This document shows, one piece after another, positions 8,297 to 17,269 of a stretch of DNA of 64,000 nt. The DNA comes from Oligoflexia bacterium (GTDB taxonomy: Bacteria > Bdellovibrionota > UBA1018). Location: NCBI GenBank assembly GCA_023701205.1, contig JAMPXJ010000001.1:186001-250000 (forward strand), written 5' to 3'. The position numbers and the translations under genes are program-made. The first letter of the stretch is position 1. Each line of letters starts with the position of its first letter. The notes beneath the pieces were generated by a model. It was given only the letters and a program-made list of their open reading frames with translations, did not search any database and was not told where the DNA came from.

Positions 8297-9774
8297 CCCG
8301 GCGGAACGTTCCGAAAGTCCTGGTCGCCAACCGTTCCGAAATCGCCTGCCGGGTTTTTCAGGCCTGCCGCGAAATGGGTCTGCGCTCCGTCGGAATCCAG
8401 GCTCCCGGCGACGAGGAGGCACGGCACGTCACCTATGCCGACGAGGTGCATTCCGTCGCGGGCTATCTCGATATCCCGTCGATCGTGGCCGTGGCCCAGC
8501 GCACGGGCGCTACGCTGATCCATCCGGGATATGGCTTTCTCTCCGAGCGCCCGGCCTTCGTCGAGGCGGTCGAGAAGGCGGGACTGGTTTTCGTCGGCCC
8601 GCGCGCCGAGACGATGGAGCTCATGGGCGGGAAGATCTCGGCCAAGGAGCTCGCCACGCGCGAGAAGATCCCGACGCTTCCGTGGGCGAAGGTCCCGCCC
8701 GGCGGCGATCTCGCGGCGGTGGCCGCGAAGGTGGGCTTTCCGCTCCTGCTCAAGGCCTCCGCCGGCGGTGGCGGCAAGGGCATGCGCCGCGTGGACCGGC
8801 GCGAGGACCTCGAGAGCGCCGCCGAGAGCGCGAGCGCCGAGGCGCTGGCCGCGTTCGGCGACGGCACGCTTTTCCTCGAGCGGTTCGTCGAGAAGCCGCG
8901 GCACATCGAGGTGCAGGTCTTCGGCGACGGCCGCGGCGGCGGCGTGCATCTGTATGACCGCGAGTGCTCGCTGCAGCGGCGCCATCAGAAGGTCTGGGAG
9001 GAGGCGACCGCGCCGCATCTTTCCGCGCAGACGCGCGAAGGGCTCTATGAAGCGGCCATGCGGCTGGTGCGCGCGGTGAAATACCGCAGCGCCGGCACCC
9101 TGGAATTCCTCGTGGACGAGGAAGGTGGCTTTTATTTCCTTGAGATGAATACCCGGCTCCAGGTCGAGCATCCCGTCACGGAGCTCGTCACGGGCGTCGA
9201 CCTGGTCTGGGCGCAGCTCGCGCAGGCGCAGGCTCCCGAGGAGTCGATCCTGCTGGATGTTCCCGCGGCGCGCGGGCATGCCATCGAGGTGCGGCTCTAC
9301 GCGGAGGATCCCGCGCAAGGATTCATCCCGACCCCCGGCCGGATCGAGAAGCTGCGTTGGCCCACGGGCCCCGGCATCCGCGTGGACAGCGGCATCGAAG
9401 AAGGGCAGTCAGTCGGAACCTCCTTCGATTCGATGCTGGGCAAGCTCATTGTCTTCGCGCAGAACCGCGATCACGCGCTCGCTCGGCTGAGCTACGCGCT
9501 CGAGGAGACGGTGATTCTCGGAATGGGAACCAACCAGAGCTATCTCAAGGCCATCGCCGAGCATCCTGCCGTGCGCGAGGGCAGGGTGCATACCGGGTTT
9601 CTTGGCTCGGAGTTTCCGGCGTTCGCGCCCCGAATCGGCGAAGAGGGTCTCAGGACCGTGGCGCTGGCCCGGGCCGCCGGGATCGCCCGCGGGCGTTCTC
9701 CCGCGGCTGCGCAAGCGGTTGTGGCGGCCGCTTCGCCGTGGGCGGATTTCGGCGCGAACTGGGGGGCCCGATGA
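8293..9774 (+). CDS. acyl-CoA carboxylase biotin carboxylase subunit
   Basis: ATP-grasp biotin carboxylase, 493 residues, which carboxylates biotin on the carrier protein at the expense of ATP and bicarbonate. Seen are the N-terminal VLVANRSEIACRVFQACREMG, the Gly-rich ATP loop GGGGKGMR (about residues 158-165), and the catalytic segments LERFVEKPRHIEVQVFGD, RECSLQRRHQKV and FLEMNTRLQVEHPVTE. In most methylcrotonyl-CoA carboxylases this domain is fused to the biotin carrier; here the chain ends after the biotin carboxylase domain and the carrier follows as a separate gene overlapping by ATGA. It most probably partners the carboxyltransferase at 2618-4228. Confidence 0.95.
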   Translation: MTRRNVPKVLVANRSEIACRVFQACREMGLRSVGIQAPGDEEARHVTYADEVHSVAGYLDIPSIVAVAQRTGATLIHPGYGFLSERPAFVEAVEKAGLVFVGPRAETMELMGGKISAKELATREKIPTLPWAKVPPGGDLAAVAAKVGFPLLLKASAGGGGKGMRRVDRREDLESAAESASAEALAAFGDGTLFLERFVEKPRHIEVQVFGDGRGGGVHLYDRECSLQRRHQKVWEEATAPHLSAQTREGLYEAAMRLVRAVKYRSAGTLEFLVDEEGGFYFLEMNTRLQVEHPVTELVTGVDLVWAQLAQAQAPEESILLDVPAARGHAIEVRLYAEDPAQGFIPTPGRIEKLRWPTGPGIRVDSGIEEGQSVGTSFDSMLGKLIVFAQNRDHALARLSYALEETVILGMGTNQSYLKAIAEHPAVREGRVHTGFLGSEFPAFAPRIGEEGLRTVALARAAGIARGRSPAAAQAVVAAASPWADFGANWGAR

Positions 9775-10283
9775 GCGAGACGTACGTTTATTCAGGGCAG
9801 AAAGCGAAATTCCCCGCGCTGACGCGTCAGGAGCTGGGTGCGTCCGAGGGGGGCTTCGAGCTTCGGCCCGGCGGATGGGTGATCTACCACTCGCCCGACG
9901 GAAGCCGGCGCCGGCTCATGGCCTTCGAGCAGCGGGGCCAGCTCAGCGTGAGCCTCGATGGCCGGCTCTTCCATGGCCGGGTCCACGCGGAGTCCCGTCA
10001 TTCGGGAGGCGCTGCCGCGGGCGGTGGCGATAGCGATCTGGTCGCGCAGTTCCCGGGAAAAGTGCGGAAGGTCCTGGTCGCCGAGGGCACGAAAGTTGCG
10101 GAAGGCGAGCCCATGGTACTGGTCGAGGCGATGAAGATGGAGTTCACGATCAAGGCCCCGTGCGACGGCAGCGTGAGCCGCATCCTGGTCAAGGAAGGGC
10201 AGCAGCTCTCGCCGGGAGATCGTTTCTTGGAATTGGCGCCTTCGGCGCCCGACTCTTCGGCAGAGGAGAGCGGGAGTGGCTGA
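9771..10283 (+). CDS. biotin carboxyl carrier protein of the acyl-CoA carboxylase
   Basis: A 170-residue carrier with the biotinyl motif EAMKME (Lys about residue 122) inside a lipoyl/biotinyl hammerhead domain (about 85-160). The first about 75 residues are beta-rich and probably correspond to the linker (BT) domain that joins carboxylase and carrier in fused MCC alpha subunits. This suggests a split alpha subunit. The start codon overlaps the stop of the biotin carboxylase (ATGA), and the 3' end overlaps HMG-CoA lyase by 8 bases. Confidence 0.93.
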   Translation: MSETYVYSGQKAKFPALTRQELGASEGGFELRPGGWVIYHSPDGSRRRLMAFEQRGQLSVSLDGRLFHGRVHAESRHSGGAAAGGGDSDLVAQFPGKVRKVLVAEGTKVAEGEPMVLVEAMKMEFTIKAPCDGSVSRILVKEGQQLSPGDRFLELAPSAPDSSAEESGSG

Positions 10284-11193
10284 TCGCGTCCGCGTATTCG
10301 AGGTCGGTCCGCGGGACGGGCTTCAGAACGAGCCTCGTCCGATCAGCTTGGAGGACAAGCTCTGGTTCGTCCGCGCGCTGGTCAGGGCGGGCGTCAAGGA
10401 GCTCGAGCTCGGCGCGTTCGTGCGCGCGGATCGGGTACCGAAGATGGCCGACACCCCGCAGATCTACCGCGCCATCACGAGCGGGGCGCTCGATCTGGGC
10501 GGGGCGCGCGCCTGGGCGCTCGTGCCGAACCGGCGAGGTCTCCGCTCGGCGCTGCGCGTGGGCGCGCGCAACATCGCGGTTTTCACGGCCGCTTCCGAGA
10601 AGTTCACCCGGCGCAACATCGGCATGACGATCTCGGAGTCGCTGCGGGAGTTCTCACGCCTTCTCGCGGATGCCCGTGCGCGCGGCGCCGAGATCCATGT
10701 CCGCGGCTATGTCTCCACCGCGTTCGGCTGTCCTTTCGAAGGCAAGGTGTCCGTCGGGCGGGTACTCAAGGTCGTCGAGAAGCTCGCCGCGCTCGGAGTC
10801 GAGCAGGTCTCCATCGGCGATACCATCGGAGTCGGAACCCCGAATCAGGTGGACGCGATCTTCAAGCCCGCGCTCGAGTTGCTCGGGCCGGAGCGAGTGG
10901 CCGGCCATTTTCACGACACCCGCGGCACCGCGCTCGCCAATGCCCTCCGTGCGCTCGAGCTGGGCGTACGCACCCTGGACAGCTCGGCCGGCGGCCTGGG
11001 CGGCTGCCCCTTCGCCCCCGGGGCAACGGGAAATCTCGCGACCGAGGACCTGGTTTATCTCCTCGACGGGCTGGGTCTGAGATCGGGCATCGATCTGACC
11101 GCGCTTTGCCGCGCGAGCCTCGAGCTCTCGCGCCGGATGGAGCGGCCGCTCACGAGCCGGTATCTCCAGGCCTTCAGCGCCTCGTGCGATTGA
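10276..11193 (+). CDS. mvaB: hydroxymethylglutaryl-CoA lyase
   Basis: A TIM-barrel lyase of 305 residues that cleaves HMG-CoA to acetoacetate and acetyl-CoA, the last step of leucine degradation. Family features are the N-terminal EVGPRDGLQNEP, the metal-ligand HFHDTRGTALAN, and the signature around the active-site Cys, GGLGGCPFAPGATGNLATED (Cys about residue 243). The start is GTG inside the end of the carrier gene. The 3' end overlaps the convergent zinc-ribbon gene by 20 bases. Confidence 0.95.
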   Translation: MADRVRVFEVGPRDGLQNEPRPISLEDKLWFVRALVRAGVKELELGAFVRADRVPKMADTPQIYRAITSGALDLGGARAWALVPNRRGLRSALRVGARNIAVFTAASEKFTRRNIGMTISESLREFSRLLADARARGAEIHVRGYVSTAFGCPFEGKVSVGRVLKVVEKLAALGVEQVSIGDTIGVGTPNQVDAIFKPALELLGPERVAGHFHDTRGTALANALRALELGVRTLDSSAGGLGGCPFAPGATGNLATEDLVYLLDGLGLRSGIDLTALCRASLELSRRMERPLTSRYLQAFSASCD

Positions 11194-11761
11194 GGCCGCG
11201 GTTGCGCCGATGGCGTGATTTGCGCGGCTTCGGCGCTCGCGCGATCTCCGGGTCGGAGTTCCAGACAACCCGCAGGAACGGCTCCTCGGTCGAGCGATGG
11301 TACTCGACCGAGCCGTTGAAGGACTTCTCCAGCATCTTCCCGATATGGCGCGCCAGCTCGGGCAGGGTCACGTAATAGCGCGTGACATTGCGGAAGCTCT
11401 GATACCAGAGCACGCGCTCCTGATCGTTGCGCTCTCGCGCGATTCGCTCCGTGTTGTCGATCATCTCGCGCACCAGGAGATCCTTCGCGCGCCAGGCGGC
11501 GCCATGCAGCTCGACCACGCCCATCGGATAGCGCTCCTCGAGCTGCAGGCAGGCGGGGCAGATCGTCCGCTTCGCGCGGGCGCGGGGCGCGGCAGGCCTG
11601 GTCCGCGCCGGAGCCGGAAGCCGCTCGCGGGCGGCCTCCTCGGAGTACCACTTGCCGCGGATGTTCACCGCGCGGCAGGCTTCGCAGCGGGGCGTACCCC
11701 TCGGCTTGGCCTCGGTGCGATAAGGATTCTGACGACTGGGTTCGCGGGTCTGTCTTTCCAT
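11174..11761 (-). CDS. BCAM0308-like protein with two CXXC sites
   Basis: A 195-residue soluble basic protein. Two CXXC pairs (PRCEACRA and TICPACLQ) probably form one zinc ribbon; between and after them come YPMGVVELHGAAW, a DNTERIARERNDQERVLWYQ helix and a C-terminal VTLPELARHIGKMLEKSFNG segment. This order matches my memory of the BCAM0308 (NMD3-related) family, often found near nucleic-acid or stress genes; molecular function is unknown. The tail is Arg/Lys-rich. ATG 11761 is preferred; another ATG at 11788 would add nine residues, and neither has a good ribosome site. It is divergent from the DksA-type gene. Confidence 0.7.
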   Translation of the reverse strand: MERQTREPSRQNPYRTEAKPRGTPRCEACRAVNIRGKWYSEEAARERLPAPARTRPAAPRARAKRTICPACLQLEERYPMGVVELHGAAWRAKDLLVREMIDNTERIARERNDQERVLWYQSFRNVTRYYVTLPELARHIGKMLEKSFNGSVEYHRSTEEPFLRVVWNSDPEIARAPKPRKSRHRRNRGLNRTRR

Positions 11762-11890
11762 GAAACGTCTCAAAGGAAGCGGCGCCATGACCGATGATCA
11801 AGCAATTGGCGTTCCGCGGCCGAGCAGGTTCTTCAATAGCTGGAATGGAATTCGCAACCACGGGTCCTTCTAGCAGGAGGGCGCATTCCG

Positions 11891-12295
11891 ATGGCGTCTA
11901 TGGATGGCAAGACGATGGATGAGATCCGGAAGGTACTGATGGAGCGCTGGCGCGATCTAGGGGGGCGCGGCGAGTCCGGAGCCGGCTCTGAAGCCCGCCC
12001 TGCCGCCGTTCCCGAGATCGATGCGGGGGCGCAAGCGGAGATCATCGACATCGCGCAGAACCTCGAGCAGCTCGATCGCGACAGCTCGCTAGCCGAGCAG
12101 GAGCGTCGGAAGCTCGTCGCCATCGAACGCGCCCTGGCGAAAATGGCGACCGGAAGCTTCGGCGTCTGCGAGGAGTGTGGGGAAGATATCCCTCCGAAGC
12201 GGCTGATGGTGCTTCCAGAAGCGCGATACTGCGCCAACTGCCAGGCATTCCAGGAAAGGCAGAGCGCCCGGATTCGCCAGGCTGCGGCGAGGTAG
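11891..12295 (+). CDS. TraR/DksA-type zinc finger protein
   Basis: A 134-residue DksA/TraR-family protein. A helical N-terminal part (LEQLDRDSSLAEQERRKLVAIERALAKM) would form the coiled coil that enters the RNA polymerase secondary channel. The C-terminal C4 zinc finger is CEECGEDIPPKRL...YCANCQ. Length and finger fit the short DksA-like regulators. The acidic tip residues of canonical DksA are not obvious, so direct ppGpp-dependent control is unproven. AGGAGG precedes ATG 11891. Confidence 0.9.
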   Translation: MASMDGKTMDEIRKVLMERWRDLGGRGESGAGSEARPAAVPEIDAGAQAEIIDIAQNLEQLDRDSSLAEQERRKLVAIERALAKMATGSFGVCEECGEDIPPKRLMVLPEARYCANCQAFQERQSARIRQAAAR

Positions 12296-12452
12296 GCGGT
12301 TTTACCCGCGATCGTGCGGCCTGCACGTTTCATTTTGCATGGAACTGATCGTGCAGAACGGGTCGGGTTGCCCAAGTAGCTGAAACAATTGGATGACGGC
12401 GCGGTATGCTCCTTGCGTTACGGTCGGCCCGGGAAGGGTTCCGGGGGGTATC

Positions 12453-13019
12453 TTGCGCTCCAGTCGATTTTGGATGGTCCTGAAGGACGCCGGCAGAACA
12501 TTGGCCTGGACCGCGTTGGTCCTGCTTTTGAGCATTTTCAGCGCCGGCTTTTACGGGAAGCTCGCGCTGCGGGACGAACGCGGTGCCTTGGTTGCGGAAG
12601 TGGTCCGGGAGCAACGGGAGATCATGGTCTCCAGGGGCCTACTGACGCGACCCGAGACCGCCGCAGCCCAGAGGCTGAACACCGCGGGGCCTTCGCAGGA
12701 TATTCTCAGGGAGGGCCGCCTGAAATATTTCCGCGCGATGGGCTATCGCCGCGTCGGACGCCGCCAGGACTCCAGGGCTCTCTTCCTTCAGTCGATCGAC
12801 GAGCTGGGAAGCTTCATCAACTCGGCGCCCGGCGACTCTCGGATGGCGGAAGCGCTCTTTCTCGTGGGTGCCGCGTATTACTACCTTGCTGATGGTACCC
12901 ATTCTCGCGACCCTCAAGCCTCTCGCCTGCTTCATCTCTGCTCGGATTACTATGCCGGGAGCGTGTGGGCCCAGCAGGCCAACGCGCTTTGGAGCGCGGG
13001 ACGGCGGGGCGAGCTATGA
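12453..13019 (+). CDS. membrane-anchored TPR-like protein, operon with the histidine kinase
   Basis: A protein of 188 residues with one N-terminal transmembrane segment (LAWTALVLLLSIFSAGFYG), then a helical periplasmic domain that looks like paired TPR helices (LREGRLKYFRAMGYRRVGRRQDSRALFLQSIDELGSFIN and MAEALFLVGAAYYYLADG). The TTG at 12453 is preferred because GGGGGG lies 4 bases upstream; ATG 12393 is possible. It overlaps the histidine kinase start as ATGA, which suggests it works with that sensor, perhaps as a periplasmic accessory. Not a recognised family. Confidence 0.6.
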   Translation: MRSSRFWMVLKDAGRTLAWTALVLLLSIFSAGFYGKLALRDERGALVAEVVREQREIMVSRGLLTRPETAAAQRLNTAGPSQDILREGRLKYFRAMGYRRVGRRQDSRALFLQSIDELGSFINSAPGDSRMAEALFLVGAAYYYLADGTHSRDPQASRLLHLCSDYYAGSVWAQQANALWSAGRRGEL

Positions 13020-15031
13020 GCGGGGCGAGGAGCTTCGAGCGGCTATCGCTCAGGACGCGGCTGATCCTGGTTTTCGCGGGCTTGTTCTGCGTGGTGAGTC
13101 TCTTCTCGGGACTGCTGCTTTTTCTGCAGAACCGCATGGCCGTGAGCGGCGCGCAGGTTGCCATCATGGCCTACCGGCAGATGGCCGAAGCCCGTGAGAT
13201 GCAGTCGTCGCTCGAGGGGCTGGATTACCGGCTTCCGGCGCGACCGGACGAGAGCGAGTCTCCGGACCTGCGCAACTTCCGCGCCGCTGTGTCGAAAGCG
13301 CGCCAGAACGGCCGGACGGTCGAGGCCGAGGGGCTTCTCAGGAAGATCGAGACGGATTTCGAGAATTATCTCGCGGCGAATCCCTCGAAGCTACCGCTGG
13401 ATGTCCGGCGGAAGCTCAAGGAGGAGGTGGCCGCCGGCGTGGGCGCGTTCATGGAGCTCAATCAGAATCTCGTCTACCGCATGGCCGACGAGCTCATGAA
13501 GAAGCAGCAGCTATCGGTCGCGCTTGCGGGCTTCTTTTTCCTGGTGCTGATCGTCCTGATGCTTTGGGGTGGGTACCGCATCATGATCATGCTCACCGTG
13601 CCGCTCTCCTCGTTGGCGAGCTTCGTGGATCAGCTGGACCTGGAAGGCGAGCTCCCGGCGAAGCTGCCGGAATTCAAGCCTCAGGTGGCCGAGGTCTCCT
13701 TCGTCGCCAAGAGCTTCGAGCGCCTGCTGATGCGCCTCAAGGGCTACCGCGCCCTCAACGTGCGGCGGTTGCTCATCGAGAAGCGTCGAGCGGATATCAT
13801 CGCCGCCTCTATTTCAGACGGAATCCTGCTGCTTCGGGGCGAGGACGTGGTTTACGCCAATCCTGTCGGTGGCCGAATCCTGGGGATCTCCCCTTCGGTC
13901 GGGTCCGGCGGAGCCCTGGCAGGCATCTCCCTCGGAAATCTGATCGGCGGCGGAAGCAACCCGCGCGGCGTCAAGGCGGTGCTCGACGCGGTCTCGCGGA
14001 CGATGCCGGTCGATCTCTCGATCGACACGGGGGAGCGCAAGGCGTACTACCTGATCCAGGCCTACCCGATCTCCTTTGATCTCATCGAGCAGGTGGAGCA
14101 TTCGGTCAGCGTCTCGATCTCGCAGATGCTCGACTCCTTCCAGGCGAATACGGTCGTGGTCGCACAGGATGTGACGCTCGTGCGCGAGGGCCAGGAGGCC
14201 AAGGGGCATTTCCTCGCGACGCTCTCTCATGAGGTGAAGACGCCGGTCACGAGTCTCACCATGGCCACGCGCCTGCTGGCGAAGGCCTCCGAGCAGTTCC
14301 CGAACGCCACTCATCGCAATCTCATCAGGACCTGTGTCGAGGACGTCGATCGCCTGCGCGGACTGCTCGACGAGCTGCTGACCGTGTCGCGGTTCGATAC
14401 GCTGACCCAGAGGCTCGAGATCCAGAACGTGGATCTTGGCAAGCTGCTGAGACACACGGTGCAGACGTTCCAGCCTGCGGCGCATGAGCGGGGGCTAACG
14501 CTGGAGCTGGCGATCCAGAGTGGCAGCAAGCCGATCCTGCTCCCGATGGATCCGGCGAAGGTCGCGTGGGCGATCTCGAACCTGCTGCTCAATGCGCTCC
14601 GGCATACTCCGCGGAACGGGCGGATCCGGGCCTCGGCGATGGTCTTCGACGATCGGGTCGAAGTGCGGATCAGCGACACCGGACCGGGCATTGACCGTCG
14701 CCGGCAAAGCAGGATTTTTGATAAATTCTCCTCGTTTTATGATATTCGTGTCGCGCGCTCGGGAAGCGCCGGGGCCGGCCTTTCGATCGCGAGAGAGATC
14801 GTCGTGGCGCATGGCGGTCGCATCTGGGTGACGAGCGAGCAGGGTCTGGGCGCCGAGTTCTGTTTCACGCTCCCGCGGAAAGCAGGTGCGGAGGCCATCC
14901 GGCTGGGTGGCGCGGCGGCCGACACTATTGCGAAGAAGCCGGGGATTCAGGAAGTTTTGGAAGCCGCGGGTGAGAGTCACTCGTCGTTGCGGAAGGGAGG
15001 CAGTGGTGGCGCGTCTGCTTGTGGTGGATGA
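13016..15031 (+). CDS. membrane sensor histidine kinase, KinB-like
   Basis: A 671-residue kinase. Transmembrane helices lie at about 14-37 and 164-187, enclosing a helical periplasmic domain of about 125 residues. Then come a HAMP-like linker, a PAS domain (ADIIAASISDGILLLRGEDVVYANPVGGRILGI), an H-box (FLATLSHEVKTPVTS, His about 404) and an ATPase domain (N-box AISNLLLNALRHTP, DTGPGIDR, GAGLSIAREIV). The architecture and the 'isDGILL...YANPV' PAS start recall Pseudomonas KinB, whose partner AlgB is also an NtrC-type regulator. It overlaps both neighbours, so the three genes form one unit. Confidence 0.92.
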   Translation: MSGARSFERLSLRTRLILVFAGLFCVVSLFSGLLLFLQNRMAVSGAQVAIMAYRQMAEAREMQSSLEGLDYRLPARPDESESPDLRNFRAAVSKARQNGRTVEAEGLLRKIETDFENYLAANPSKLPLDVRRKLKEEVAAGVGAFMELNQNLVYRMADELMKKQQLSVALAGFFFLVLIVLMLWGGYRIMIMLTVPLSSLASFVDQLDLEGELPAKLPEFKPQVAEVSFVAKSFERLLMRLKGYRALNVRRLLIEKRRADIIAASISDGILLLRGEDVVYANPVGGRILGISPSVGSGGALAGISLGNLIGGGSNPRGVKAVLDAVSRTMPVDLSIDTGERKAYYLIQAYPISFDLIEQVEHSVSVSISQMLDSFQANTVVVAQDVTLVREGQEAKGHFLATLSHEVKTPVTSLTMATRLLAKASEQFPNATHRNLIRTCVEDVDRLRGLLDELLTVSRFDTLTQRLEIQNVDLGKLLRHTVQTFQPAAHERGLTLELAIQSGSKPILLPMDPAKVAWAISNLLLNALRHTPRNGRIRASAMVFDDRVEVRISDTGPGIDRRRQSRIFDKFSSFYDIRVARSGSAGAGLSIAREIVVAHGGRIWVTSEQGLGAEFCFTLPRKAGAEAIRLGGAAADTIAKKPGIQEVLEAAGESHSSLRKGGSGGASACGG

Positions 15032-16379
15032 CGAGAAGAGTATTTGCAGCACGATCGAGGCGGCGCTCAAGAGCGTCGGTCATCAGGTCGAGGTGGCGGA
15101 CAGCGGTGAGCTCGCGCTGGCCATGATGCGCAAGACGGTTCCCGATATACTCCTGACGGACCTTCGCATGGACGGGATGAGCGGCCTGGATCTGCTAGGC
15201 AAGGCGAGGGAATATTTTCCCTCGGTCACTCCCGTCATCATGACCGCCTACGGGACGATCGATACCGCGGTGGCCGCGATGAAAACCGGTGCCTATGATT
15301 ATCTCGTCAAGCCGTTCACGCCGGAGCAGCTCGAGCACCTCGTCGAGCGCATCGAGGAGTTCCGCCGGCTGCGCGAGGAGAACACCAAGCTTCGCGATCA
15401 GGTGGACGCGCTTTCGGAGCCGTCCTCGATTGTCACGAAGAATCCGCGGATGCAGAAGGTGCTCGATACGGCCAAGAAGGTCGCGGTGACGGATTCGACG
15501 ATCCTGATCACCGGCGAGAGCGGAACGGGGAAGACCCTGCTCGCGAAGCTCATGCATGACGGCAGCGTGCGCAGCAAGGGTCCGTTCGCGGTCGTCAACT
15601 GCGCGACCCTTTCGGAAAACCTGCTCGAAAGCGAGCTCTTCGGGCATGTCCGCGGCGCCTTCACGGGAGCGGTCAAGGACAAGATCGGACGCCTGCAGGT
15701 GGCCGACTCCGGCACTGTCTTCCTCGACGAGATCGGAGAGATCTCCCCGAGTCTCCAGACGAAGCTCCTTCGGTTCCTGCAGGAACGCGAGTTCGAGCGC
15801 GTGGGTGACACCAAGACGATCCGGGTCGACGTCCGCATCATCGCGGCCACGAACAAGGACCTCGAACGCGAGGTGCGCGAAGGGCGTTTCCGCGAAGATC
15901 TGTACTTCCGCTTGAACGTGATCGAGCTGCACATGCCATCGCTGCGCCAGCGCCCCGAGGATATTCTCACGCTCGCCGATCAGCTGCTGATGAGGTCGTT
16001 CGTCGCCACCGGAAGAAAGCCGCGTCCCCTGAACGAGGCGGCCCGGAAGGCGATTCAGAGCTATGGCTGGCCCGGGAACATCCGCGAGCTGAAGAACGCG
16101 CTCGAGCGCGCCGCGATCCTGTGCGCCGCGGATCAGGTGACGCTCGAGGACCTTCCGGATCGCGTGCTCGAGCATTCGGGACATGCGCCTCTTCCGGGAG
16201 GCGGCGGAACCGTGGCGCCGCTCGCGCTGACGGGCTCCGACGTGAGCCTCGAAGATCTCGAGAAGAAACATATCCAGCACGTCCTGGCCACGGCCACGAC
16301 GCTCGAGGAGGCCGCGAGCATCCTCGGTATCAATCTGAGCACGCTCTGGCGCAAGCGCCGGAGGTACGGCCTCGAGTGA
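15006..16379 (+). CDS. NtrC-family sigma54 response regulator, AlgB-like
   Basis: A 457-residue regulator: receiver domain (LLVVDDEKSI, phosphoacceptor Asp about 52 in LLTDLRMDGMSG, Lys in VKPF), AAA+ domain (Walker A GESGTGKT, GAFTGA loop about residue 217 for sigma54 contact, Walker B VFLDEIGE, PSLRQRPEDI), and a Fis-type HTH (LEEAASILGINLSTLWRKRRRYGLE). The HTH end is very like AlgB. GTG 15006 follows GGGAGG by 5 bases and lies inside the kinase gene. It should activate sigma54 promoters, or act sigma54-independently as AlgB can; targets are unknown. Confidence 0.94.
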   Translation: MARLLVVDDEKSICSTIEAALKSVGHQVEVADSGELALAMMRKTVPDILLTDLRMDGMSGLDLLGKAREYFPSVTPVIMTAYGTIDTAVAAMKTGAYDYLVKPFTPEQLEHLVERIEEFRRLREENTKLRDQVDALSEPSSIVTKNPRMQKVLDTAKKVAVTDSTILITGESGTGKTLLAKLMHDGSVRSKGPFAVVNCATLSENLLESELFGHVRGAFTGAVKDKIGRLQVADSGTVFLDEIGEISPSLQTKLLRFLQEREFERVGDTKTIRVDVRIIAATNKDLEREVREGRFREDLYFRLNVIELHMPSLRQRPEDILTLADQLLMRSFVATGRKPRPLNEAARKAIQSYGWPGNIRELKNALERAAILCAADQVTLEDLPDRVLEHSGHAPLPGGGGTVAPLALTGSDVSLEDLEKKHIQHVLATATTLEEAASILGINLSTLWRKRRRYGLE

Positions 16380-16410
16380 ACCCCTGGGCTTGCCCGGGGT
16401 CTCAGCGGTC

Positions 16411-16460
16411 AAGGTAGGTGGCTTTCCAACCCGTTTGCCACCTGCCTTGGCCGTTTTTTT
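16411..16460 (+). terminator. strong rho-independent terminator after the kinase-regulator operon
   Basis: A 12-bp stem (AAGGTAGGTGGC / GCCACCTGCCTT, one G-T wobble) with a 14-base loop, followed by GGCCG and seven T residues (16454-16460). A smaller hairpin, CCCCTGGGC-TT-GCCCGGGG, lies just before it at 16381-16399. Confidence 0.88.
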
Positions 16461-16594
16461 CGCATTGGGAAAATGCAATGTTTCAGGACTTCCTGGCCGG
16501 AAGCGCTGGCTCCGGCGCGTCTGCCGCTGGCACCCGCGTTGCACACGTTGGCGCGCCGGACGGTTGAACGACTTAAACAGGGGGACTCAGACTC

Positions 16595-17176
16595 ATGTCT
16601 TTTACCAAGATCTTCATGGCAATGATCGTAGTGGCCGCCTTCACCTCGGGAGTGGTGTTGGCGAACGAACGCAAGGACGGCGCCTCGGGCAAGCCCGGGG
16701 GCCCGGCGGCGGCGAGCTCGGTATCCTGGGAGGAATTCCGGGACCGGTGTCTGCGGCCGACGCAGTACGAGGTCCAGAAGGCGCCGGAAAACATCCGGAT
16801 CCAGTGCGTGGATACCAGCAGTGAGTTCGTGCCCGCCGCCGCCGGGGAGATTCCGCTGGCTGCCGGACGGATGGTCGTCACCACGGTCGTTGCCGACAAG
16901 TTTTACGTGGCCGCGGGCGCGCAGAACGTCGCCGTCGCCGCGAAAGGGGGTACCTGTCTGCGCTTCAAGGAGGTCGAAAAGACTCTCGCGATCGAGCGTC
17001 CGATGAGCTGCGCGGAGGTCGTGGGGATGAAGGGCGATCCGGCGGAGTATTGCCAGGCCAGCCTCGATGCCGCCAAGAGCGCCAATCCCAAGTTGATGCA
17101 GGTCCGGGATACCGGACGCACCGTGGATACCTGCGGGGGCGTGGCGGGGAATGCCGGAAAGGATGACCGGAAATAG
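16595..17176 (+). CDS. secreted Cys-containing protein of unknown function
   Basis: A 193-residue exported protein with a signal peptide ending near GVVLA-NE, then a Gly/Ala-rich linker and a compact domain with six cysteines (RCLRPT, IQCVDT, GTCLRF, MSCAEV, EYCQAS, DTCGGV), an even number consistent with disulfides in the periplasm. An AGGGGGA ribosome site precedes ATG 16595. Strong terminators flank it on both sides, so it is a single-gene unit. Unknown family. Confidence 0.72.
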   Translation: MSFTKIFMAMIVVAAFTSGVVLANERKDGASGKPGGPAAASSVSWEEFRDRCLRPTQYEVQKAPENIRIQCVDTSSEFVPAAAGEIPLAAGRMVVTTVVADKFYVAAGAQNVAVAAKGGTCLRFKEVEKTLAIERPMSCAEVVGMKGDPAEYCQASLDAAKSANPKLMQVRDTGRTVDTCGGVAGNAGKDDRK

Positions 17177-17205
17177 CCGGCTTTCCAGGTTTTCCGCCAG
17201 GTAGC

Positions 17206-17248
17206 GGCGCCGAAAGGGGGCTGGGCCCGCTTTTCGGCGCCTTCTTTT
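17206..17248 (+). terminator. rho-independent terminator
   Basis: Perfect stem GGCGCCGAAA (17206-17215) with TTTCGGCGCC (17232-17241), followed by TTCTTTT. It closes the transcript of the Cys-containing secreted protein. Confidence 0.88.
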
Positions 17249-17269
17249 CGATCAGGCTTCGGAGGCTGC

